Part shown: positions 31,290 through 38,603 of the stretch, piece after piece | Layout of the letters: every line of letters begins with the position of its first letter | How positions within the stretch are numbered: the first letter of the stretch is position 1 | DNA from: Cymbomonas tetramitiformis | Taxonomy: Eukaryota > Chlorophyta > Pyramimonadophyceae > Pyramimonadales > Pyramimonadaceae | NCBI GenBank assembly: GCA_001247695.2 | Contig: LGRX02025925.1 | Location: forward strand, 1 to 38,603 | Length of the DNA stretch: 38,603 bases | Direction of reading: 5' to 3' | Position numbers and translations under genes: made by a program | Notes under the pieces: generated by a model | Database searches by the model: none | Told to the model about the DNA's origin: nothing | The model's input: the letters and a program-made list of their open reading frames with translations, nothing else

Positions 31290-33345
31290 TTCCAAGTAGA
31301 TCTGGACATAGCTTGATAAATAAATCTAAGCAGTCTCACACAACACAACAGTGTGTGTGTGTGTAATGTCCACAACAACCTCTATCAGTTCAATATATAG
31401 TTACTGATCTGAGAGTGTACATGCAATTTGAACTGATCAATTCTGAATCAATTGTCATAATGCAATGTAGTTGTTGTTGTTGCTCCAGCGATGATATGTG
31501 AGACGAATGGACAATGCTCAGCAGTGACCAGCTGCTTATTTGAGCATTGTATAATGCCTTCGGGCCTGGAGATTTCTCCATCCAGCCCTACAGCATGTTG
31601 GTTGATTCTGTCCCTTATCTATCGCCATCACTTGACATCCAGCTGCTATCGTGATCAAGCTGGATGGTACTATGTATTATGTGTTGATATGATTCTTGAT
31701 CATTACACTTTCGAGTCGGTGCATTGTCAACTTACATAGTAGTGTCAGTGATTTATTATTACACTTGTGAATCAGTGTAATGTCATATACTTGATGATAC
31801 ATAAGTTGCAGTGACTTGTGTATGCAGTGACTTATGTACATGTACTTTCTGATTGAGTACATTGTGTGTGTGTGTGTGTGTGTGGAATTGTGCTACTACA
31901 CACACTTGTATATAGGTAATTACTGATATTACACTATACCAATTTGATCTATCATATAGGATGATCTGTATACCAATCACAGAATGAATCTAACATGATG
32001 TATATCAGCTTAGTTAGTGATTGTAATCCTGCCTATCTCATCCACAGTGATGAGTTGCTTTGGTCTATTTCACATATAGTTCCGGTGAGCATTCCCTTCA
32101 GTGATCCACAATAGAACAAATATACTCATCCCAAATCCTGCGTCAGAGTATATTGAACTAATTATTGTGTTAAGACCACTGAACAGGCACCTTACACCAT
32201 ATGGGTTCAAATATAGTTTACATGCACAGCAGGTATGCTTATGTGCAATGTCTGATGCATTGTGATATGACACCATATATTCCAGCTGCTATCGTGGTCA
32301 AGCTGGTTTATACATAACAGCTGCTAACGTGATCAAGCTGAATGCATAAATGTATGCACATGTCACAATGATATAGTTGCTCAGTATTATAATGTACATG
32401 TATTATAATGTACATCTGCTGCATGCACTTGGTATATACTGAATTATTGTATATACTGCAAGTGTGTGGGTGTGTGTATGTGTGTGTGTGGTGCTGCAAG
32501 TAGTATAATCACTGCACGCCCAAATAGTTGTACACACTATTCTGATATTGCTGCAGAGCATCCACTTATCTGTCATACTGAGTGTGTGTGTGTGTGTATA
32601 GCTACTCACACAACATATAGTACACACTCATGATTGCAAGCTTGTATGTGAATCTGACAGCGAATGGATAATACTATCTCGGCAAGCATCACAGACTTGT
32701 ATAGCATGCTGCATATTATACTGTCATCATGCGTCATCTGTTCATGATAATTCCAGCAGGTATGTGCATATTCTGTCAAGGATAATCATGATGCGCGCAG
32801 ACGAGTGATTATTGCAACTATTTGAAATACCGGTATTTTGATGACACCATGCACACTGATCTCGTCATCAAATTGCAAGGTAATCGTTCGGTGCAGAAGG
32901 CGATTTATTGTGACTCTGTTGAATCACTGATGTGCGCGCTGCGAATTATGAGCATATCTCTGTCGTATATGTTCGGCATATGATACGAATGCCATCTATC
33001 ACTCGGATCATATTCTGATGATGATTTATTCATCCGCGTCTCAATATGTCGAATCTCGTACAATTGCGAATGATAACTGCGCATATGTGCGATCGGCATG
33101 CTGTATGCACACCTTCTCGCGCTGTTATCTCTGACGATATGTACGAACAACTGCGATTACGACGATGTCTCCTCGCTCACTGTTTTCGCTGTTTATTATG
33201 CAGCGGTCGATATTATGCAGATATGTTGATATGTGCGACTGCGGCGCCTGATATGATATACGCGCTCCGCAAACCTGCGCACACAAAATTCAATATCTAC
33301 TGCTGCACTCACACTAGATGCGTCCTCGTTCGTTGCCTTAGACTG
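31290..33345 (-). repeat. Inverted repeat pair B, right arm (about 2.1 kb)
   Basis: The reverse complement aligns with 16925-19050. Outer block: ATATCTACTGCTGCAC with GTCCTCGTTCGTTG near 33295-33335. Middle: TTCCGGTGAGCATTCCCTTC and TCATCCCAAATCCTGCGTCA near 32080-32145. Inner: GCCTTCGGGCCTGGAGATTT with CTCCATCCAGCCCTAC near 31557. (TG)n microsatellites at about 31860-31885, 32460-32490 and 32580-32600 are specific to this arm. No gene is seen. Confidence 0.78.
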
Positions 33346-33660
33346 ATAATTCTCTGGACCGATCATTCTTGCTACGTGCAGTTCAAGACCGTCCAAGCCT
33401 TTGGAACGATTATGGAAGTGATATCTTATGGGGTCCAGGCTTAGTCCAATGGTTTGGAACCGCTTCGGAACTTGCGTTTGACGGATTCCAAGGCGCATCC
33501 AAGCCTTCGGAACCCCTTTGGAACTCCAGGTAAGTTAGTATTATCTGTACAATGCGTGTTATATATTACAGTATATTTACAACTGGTAGGTTCTGACTTG
33601 GCAGCACGTGGTGCTCAACGAGACCGATACACTACCGCCTCGAGCGAGGCAATAAGTTAA
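33346..33660 (-). repeat. 3' subterminal repeats of element 2
   Basis: Beyond the stop codon, variants of TTTGGAAC, TTCGGAAC and GTCCAAGCC occur every 20-40 bases between 33385 and 33525. They are weaker forms of the TTCCGGGCG motif in the introns. No gene is seen. Confidence 0.55.
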
Positions 33661-35978
33661 CTAATCTTCGTCATCAGAACTACTATCGCCGATGTCGCCG
33701 ACAAAATCGACGTGGCGGTCAAGCACGACGGCAAGCACGTCTGTCCGATGTCGAATATTTAATGGAACCTTGTTACCGGTATACCGTGCAAGCCGCAAAG
33801 GCTTCCATGGAATGGGCGCCACGACCACTTGATTGTTGATGTCCTTCGCTTCGATGAATGCATCTTTGGTTTCCCATGGCATATCGGTGCGCAGGTAGAT
33901 GTTTTGCGTGACCGCATCGGAAAGAGCAGCTTCGAGGGGAAACCATCTACACTTCACAAGAATATATGTGTCAGTGTGCACGACAAGCTTGACGACCTTC
34001 AGAATTTCGCCATACCTGCCATCAGAAGTGAAAGAATCATGAACACCTGCAAATCGAGATCTACAAGGACGCTTTGGTCCGGGCGTCCGGAACCGTGTGG
34101 CAGCATGGTTCCGGACGCCCGGAACGTATCGAACTTTTGAATATTTAAACAGATTTAATGAAACGTAGCTTGACCATGGTCCAAACGGCCGGAACCTACA
34201 CTCCACTCTTATACAGACGTCTGGAACATGTATAGTTGGCATGTCTCACCTGTCCTGGTCGTCTTCTTGCTGCTTCTGTACATTCCAGACTTTAAAGACA
34301 GACTTGAAATATCGATGACAAGTAGCCTTGTTCATGTCCCTTTCCAGCGATCTGTAATTAAAATTGCGAACTTTGACGTAAGCATACTCTGTCCACCTTC
34401 TCGGTGGTGCCAAGGCGTAACTCATTTCCATCTCCGTAAACGGAATGACTTCCCCTGTGACGGGGCTCTTGCGCCAGGTTTCAGGTTGATGAAGTATCGG
34501 CCTCGTCAAGTTTTGACCTGGGCCTCTGCCCCTGCCGCGACGAGCCGCCAAGCGACGTCGGTTTTGTCTAATGTTCCTGCATGGTCCAAATGCGCGGAAG
34601 CAATGTTCCGGGCGCTTGGATGTTAGTTCCGGGCGAGGGGAACACCACTAAACTGCGTACGTGAATGATTAGTCAAAAAAAGCTTCGGTCAAGCAAACAT
34701 GCATACCTCGTGTAATGGTCTTCAGCACGATTAAATTCTCTGATAATGTTCCCGTACCACTCCACGTTTGTAGCCAGCCAAGCTTGTATCTCCTTCTTAT
34801 CATCTACGCACCGCAAAACGGAAATTTGTTAAACAATGCGTGCTTTTGACGATCCAATTCCAAACGCCCGGAACCCTACCGGAACCTGGGTCCCGGGCGC
34901 CCGGAAGGGTGTGGATGGAACGAGCCCTATTGGCTTGGGCTTTGTCTAATGAAAGGTCCAAGCAGGTTCCAACCGGTTGGACCCTGCTCAATGATACGTT
35001 TCCAAACCCCTGGACCGAAATTGGACGATATGCACTTAAGTCTGGACAGTACCTGGTGTCGAGTAGACAAGTTTGCCCTTCCTCTCGTTGCCGGTCGCCA
35101 ACATCAGGGACACGGTGTTCTCGCTACGTGGTTGGCTAATGGTTGGTGGCGAACCATTCGCCTGTAGCAACTGGTATAAGCCGCGTACCAGACTTACCAT
35201 GCGTTTCAACTCCACCCCTTTCATCATGCTGGCGACAGGGTGCGAGCGAGTCCTGATGATCCGTCTCAGCTCGCCGAAGAAGCTCTCTGGAGCGAACATC
35301 CAAAGATCGGGAACTGGTCCTTCGTCACGCATCTGATCCGGAATATGAACGAGCCGGTGCGTTGCAATGACGAAAAGCTCAGGCGAGAGCTCAGCTTCCA
35401 TGATGTCACGGACTTCCAATACCCTTGTCTTCAAGGCGTCCATGCCAGTTTTATGATGCTGAACCGCACGCCCAAAACGGAATAAATCAGTATAGCCTGA
35501 ATGGATAGGTTCCGTGCCGTACCGGAACATTGATCCAATGTTGGTCCGGCCGCCCGGAACCGTGATTCCAATCCGAAGCATATGAACATGAGCAACAAAC
35601 ATGAAGCAGGTCCGAACGTCCGGACTAAGGCCTCCAAACGGTTCCAAGCGCCCGGAACGTGGGGTAAGCAGTGTTTATACTCACATCGATATCAATGGCT
35701 CTGCTCACAATCTCGCGGACCACCGTCGTATATTTCCCAACGTAGGAAGCGAATTCCGGTTGTAGCACATGGCCATCACTGTTCATCCACGCGCTGACAA
35801 TCGACATGAGTCCACTTGTGATAGCAACTACGCCATGATGTGCTTTCAACTTGCGTGGCGTAGTTTGCGTTCCCGCCTTGATTTGCAGAAACTTCCTCCC
35901 AATCGGCCCCGAATCTCGGGTAAACTTGAGCCCTCTTACCCATGGGATAATCTCCTCCAAGGCCTCCTTAGAAAGGGA
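33661..35978 (-). pseudogene. Transposase C-terminal gene of element 2 (five exons)
   Basis: Exons on the - strand: 35978-35685, 35458-35053, 34803-34707, 34567-34250 and 34015-33661, ending in TAG. All introns are GT..AG and every junction keeps frame (phases 0, 1, 2, 2). Domains in order: a helical segment like exon 12 of element 1; a DUF4218-like part (VPDLWMFAPESFFGELRRII); an acidic linker; RRWTEYAYVKVRNFNYRS; and a DUF4216-like part (RYGEILKVVKLVVHTDTYIL, then INNQVVVAPIPW) with an acidic Ser/Asp tail. Phases 0, 2 and 2 fall at the same places as in element 1; the phase-1 intron is extra. With no catalytic N-terminal half the copy cannot encode a full transposase. The chosen first exon starts after CTCTCCGTAG. 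Confidence 0.72.
34016..35684 (-). repeat. Introns of element 2 carrying TTCCGGGCG palindromes
   Basis: Introns at 35684-35459, 35052-34804, 34706-34568 and 34249-34016 (- strand). Each contains at least two copies of the motif; at 34073-34135 two near-perfect palindromes, GGTCCGGGCGTCCGGAACC and GGTTCCGGACGCCCGGAAC, stand in tandem. Exons between them lack such copies. Confidence 0.8.
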
Positions 35979-36084
35979 CTACGGAGAGGGTTTCACTACA
36001 AGAGATCGATCCCACACACACGCACACAACCTATCCTGGTTCAATACGAAACCTATACAATCTTAATTCATTCATGAAGAAACG

Positions 36085-36300
36085 TTCCGGGCGTTCGGAA
36101 CCCACCCTCCAACGTGTGACAGGGGTGTGGATTATCTACATTCGTTCAGAAAATAGCATTCCGGGCGTTTGGAACCCGTTATCCAACGTGTGACAGGGGT
36201 GTGGACCATCTACATTCATTCAGGAAATAGCATTCCGGGCGTTTGGAACCCTTACACCACCGTCTATCAGGGGTTTGGACCATCATTATATTGGACAGGT
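36085..36300 (-). repeat. 74-bp tandem repeats at the 5' side of element 2
   Basis: TTCCGGGCGTT(T/C)GGAACCC recurs at 36085, 36159 and 36233, each followed by about 50 conserved bases (CCAACGTGTGACAGGGGTGT, then CATCTACATTC). They stand where the upstream transposase exons should be. Confidence 0.85.
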
Positions 36301-36434
36301 GGTGTACTCACATCTCAGCCGTTCTGCTGGGCTCCGGTTGTCATTTTCATTCCTCCTTGGTATAGGAATAAGTCACGGCCTGTGCATCTGATAGGCCCTC
36401 GCAAAGTTTCGGCACTTTAAATTCCAGTCATCAA

Positions 36435-37007
36435 CTATACGTATTCAACTAGCACTCCGGCTTCCTCGATTGAGGCAACTTTCACGTGCAGGAAAGGGGT
36501 AGCGCTGTTGGGGTATTTCTTTCCTTCCACACTGAAAATTGCAACTGTTTTTTGAGCTTGCAGTAAACCCGCTTTCAGGAGTCTGCTTACTTCAGTAATC
36601 TCGCGCTCTGTGAACGGTCCTGCGGTCAATGCGCCCAACCTTTTGACTTTAACAGATGCTAGAAAGTCGTCGTTGCTCAGACCACCGTCTTCGTCGTCGG
36701 TGTCGTAATCGTCGTTTTCTTGCAGCTCCTTGTCGAGTTTCTCGAATTCTTCTGCTTCGTCGAAAGCAGAGAGGTCAAATTCGTCACCCTCTTCGTAGTC
36801 TTGCATACCCGTTGGCTCCTGTGATGCGCCAAAAGAATGGGACGCTATTCTGAGCTTGCACGCGTGAGAATGCAAGTGTGTGTGCATATAATTTAAGCTT
36901 ACCTCAGGTGGAGTGCGATCCTCTGCCGGTGAGAGAGGTGCTGACGCTGGCTCAGGTGGTGGCTCTACTCCAGTATCAGGTGCGTGACGCTTTCGAGGCA
37001 GTGTCAT
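36435..37007 (-). CDS. Acidic protein of unknown function (downstream ORF)
   Basis: Starts at ATG 37007, directly preceded in frame by TAA, so the start is well bounded. The N-terminus is basic and Pro-rich (MTLPRKRHAPDTGVEPPPEP). A possible 84-nt intron (GTAAGC at 36902 to CACAG at 36819) is open in frame, so it may or may not be removed. The middle is strongly acidic (EEFEKLDKELQENDDYDTDD). The C-terminal about 90 residues look folded (RLLKAGLLQAQKTVAIFSVE, FLHVKVASIEEAGVLVEYV). I do not recognise a family. It overlaps the upstream ORF by 32 nt. Confidence 0.5.
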   Translation of the reverse strand: MTLPRKRHAPDTGVEPPPEPASAPLSPAEDRTPPEVSLNYMHTHLHSHACKLRIASHSFGASQEPTGMQDYEEGDEFDLSAFDEAEEFEKLDKELQENDDYDTDDEDGGLSNDDFLASVKVKRLGALTAGPFTEREITEVSRLLKAGLLQAQKTVAIFSVEGKKYPNSATPFLHVKVASIEEAGVLVEYV

Positions 37008-37812
37008 TTAGCTTCTGCCTCTGCAATGACTCCACTAAGAGCGAATGCTCACTCCTCGTGTCGTGCTCGCCTGAGGAGATGTCTTTGAAAATGTTTCCAG
37101 CAGCCTCCAGCACACGCGAGTACTGGTCAAAGTCGAGCAGCTGTTCACCACAGTTCTTCAAGTGCTCGACGGTCAGTTCAGAATTCGTGGCGGAAAGAAT
37201 CTTCTTGGCCACGTCGCTCGCGCCAGCAACTAGTACTACTTGCTCTCCTTCCCTTGTCGCCACGTAGAACAGGTCGCTACAATTCTGCGCGAGATGTGCG
37301 TTAGTTACAGTTAGCGAATTCCCCACTGAGTTAATTTCAGTTAGATCTAGTTTTCCCAGCTTTCTAGAGTCGGAATGCAAGATGAAAAAAGGAAGTTTGC
37401 AAAAGCGTCTAACAGGACTCTTTGGAGTTGCGTGATTGTGCGCGAACTTATTCGTAACAAAGCTCTTGAGGGTTTGGGTGAAAAGATTACAAGCTTGTAC
37501 CTTGAAAATTGTAGCTGACAGAAGGACTATATTCCGTAAAGCCAAGTCACCAAAGTAAACAGACACGTTTACTTCCTCGTCTTCGCCCAAGTCCTCTTTT
37601 ACTGCCTTCATAAACTCAGTGTAAATGCACGAGCCTATTTCAATCCTCTCGAAGCCAGAAGATTCCCATACTTCGAATTGCGTTTTGATTTCAGCGCTGC
37701 GGTGTTTTATCTCCTCTAGGCAGGGTGGCAGCCTTATCCCAAGCTTGCCCTTGCGCGCTTTCCTGTTCTGCTTCCATATCTGTTTCAATTTGAGTAATGA
37801 ACACACACACAA
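36976..37812 (-). CDS. Protein of unknown function (upstream ORF)
   Basis: The open frame has no ATG at its beginning. GAAACAG at about 37781 looks like a splice acceptor, so this is probably an internal exon. Visible parts are LPPCLEEIKHRSAEIKTQFE, EEVNVSVYFGDLALRNIVLL and CSDLFYVATREGEQVVLVAG. A possible 216-nt intron (GTACAAGC at 37500 to GCGCAG at 37285) is again a multiple of three with no stop; the text inside it reads less like protein and contains TAACTGTAACTAAC, a plausible branch-point region. Two ORFs overlapping by 32 nt suggest one gene with a frameshift or a missed splice. Not recognised. Confidence 0.5.
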   Translation of the reverse strand: MCVCSLLKLKQIWKQNRKARKGKLGIRLPPCLEEIKHRSAEIKTQFEVWESSGFERIEIGSCIYTEFMKAVKEDLGEDEEVNVSVYFGDLALRNIVLLSATIFKVQACNLFTQTLKSFVTNKFAHNHATPKSPVRRFCKLPFFILHSDSRKLGKLDLTEINSVGNSLTVTNAHLAQNCSDLFYVATREGEQVVLVAGASDVAKKILSATNSELTVEHLKNCGEQLLDFDQYSRVLEAAGNIFKDISSGEHDTRSEHSLLVESLQRQKLNDTASKASRT

Positions 37813-38603
37813 GCAAGATGGTAAGAATGTTTCGCGTATGGCCTCGTTTATGATGCGTGTTTATTTTCGTTTGTTTTACGATGTCGTTTGTGGTACTGGA
37901 TGTTTGGTACCTCGCGCGAGCGCAGAGCAGAGCTCTTTGCTCACTTCACCAGGCTTATTTTTACGTGCCTTCCCCGCGGAGATTAACTCGTTGGGCTCAG
38001 ACACGGGTTAGCGAAAGAAGATCATAGCAGCAGTTTGCGGAAAGGGCATAAGTAAGACAGGGTTTAAGCATATTTAACAGTACAGGAAGGCGCAAATCAC
38101 GCTGCAAAAAACAGCGCGCTTTTACCTTCGCTTTTATCTTCCTCCAGCTTCGAAAAACCTTCAGAAAATATTATATCATAATATTATTTTTCAGAAAAAC
38201 ATTTTCAGGTTCGCCTCATAGGGCGAACGCTTTTTTTTTTGAGCTAAGGAGAGAGATAAGAACTGTGGAGAAGTAAGGAACTGTCATCTGTCGACGTGGA
38301 CGGAATTTATGACCGAAGATTCCCTTATTTGTTATTTGTTAGTTCTCCGACCACTTTGCGGAACCTCTCTATTATTATCGCACCGAATGTGCATCTATTC
38401 CTCTCGTCCGAAAATCAAAATGTAAAAAAGCAGGGTTCGGTGATCGCTTATTTTTTTTCGCGATCACGATCACGATCAAAATGTTCGCGATCAATGCCTA
38501 AATGAACATTAACTGAACATCGACCGATTAAACATGTTCAAAAATAAAAAAATCCCGAAAATGCAATTTTGGCCTAATTGCTGAAGGTTTGGGGAAATTA
38601 TCT
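37813..38603. other. AT-rich sequence, no supported gene
   Basis: A hairpin GTTCGCC-TCATAG-GGCGAAC at 38209-38228 is followed by a run of ten T, in an AT-rich context (TATATCATAATATTA). A GATCAC triple repeat occurs at 38463-38478. The short ORFs here have no motif. The stretch could hold the promoter or first exon of the ORF pair at 36435-37812, but no start signal is clear. Confidence 0.35.

Larger units (their letters stand above)
33346..36300 (-). mobile_element. CACTA-like DNA transposon, element 2 (truncated)
   Basis: On the - strand, five exons encode the C-terminal half of a transposase related to element 1. Both flanks and all introns are filled with near-palindromic TTCCGGGCG..CCGGAACC motifs. 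The exons for the Cys motif, the first catalytic Asp and the DxMH motif are missing: upstream of the first exon lie only three 74-bp repeats. The element is therefore an internally deleted or 5'-truncated copy. Precise ends and target duplication were not found. Confidence 0.7.

Overview
This window is eukaryotic, transposon-dominated DNA. The evidence is a multi-exon transposase gene whose GT..AG introns mostly keep reading frame, an APE-type non-LTR retrotransposon, TA-flanked inverted-repeat elements, long inverted repeats, minisatellites and tRNA-derived sequence. Nothing looks bacterial. An alga or other protist (or a fungus) fits best; I cannot place it further. I recognise no ordinary host housekeeping gene.

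Layout. (1) 1-~8440, + strand: a CACTA-like element (element 1) with a Tnp2-type transposase gene of about 15 exons (479-7327), followed by about 1.1 kb of tandem 3' subterminal repeats. (2) ~8442-16306, - strand: a decayed, probably 5'-truncated non-LTR retrotransposon, in order endonuclease, reverse transcriptase, unknown linker domain, RNase H, zinc knuckle. Two short TA-flanked elements (8960-9504 and 13220-13796) interrupt it; taking each out rejoins the reading frame. (3) 16307-33345: AT-rich, gene-poor sequence built from two inverted-repeat pairs: pair A (about 0.55 kb arms, 16307/20665) and pair B (about 2.1 kb arms, 16925-19050 and 31290-33345). Between the arms lie dispersed repeats, a 1.2 kb TA-flanked element (24570-25773), tRNA-like sequences and a 107-bp minisatellite (26034-26580). 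(4) ~33346-36300, - strand: a second CACTA-like element (element 2), keeping only the C-terminal transposase exons. (5) 36435-37812, - strand: two overlapping acidic or unknown ORFs, perhaps a host gene. (6) 37813-38603: AT-rich, no gene seen.

Most striking observation. Elements 1 and 2 encode related transposases and share three intron positions with the same phase. Their introns nevertheless carry different short motifs, and in each element the intron motif is the one that fills that element's own flanks: GTTAGTGTG/CTAACG in element 1, and the near-palindrome TTCCGGGCG/CCGGAACC in element 2. The introns therefore look homogenised with the presumed transposase-binding subterminal repeats. 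I have not seen this described. No alignment or database search was possible; all homology calls are by eye.
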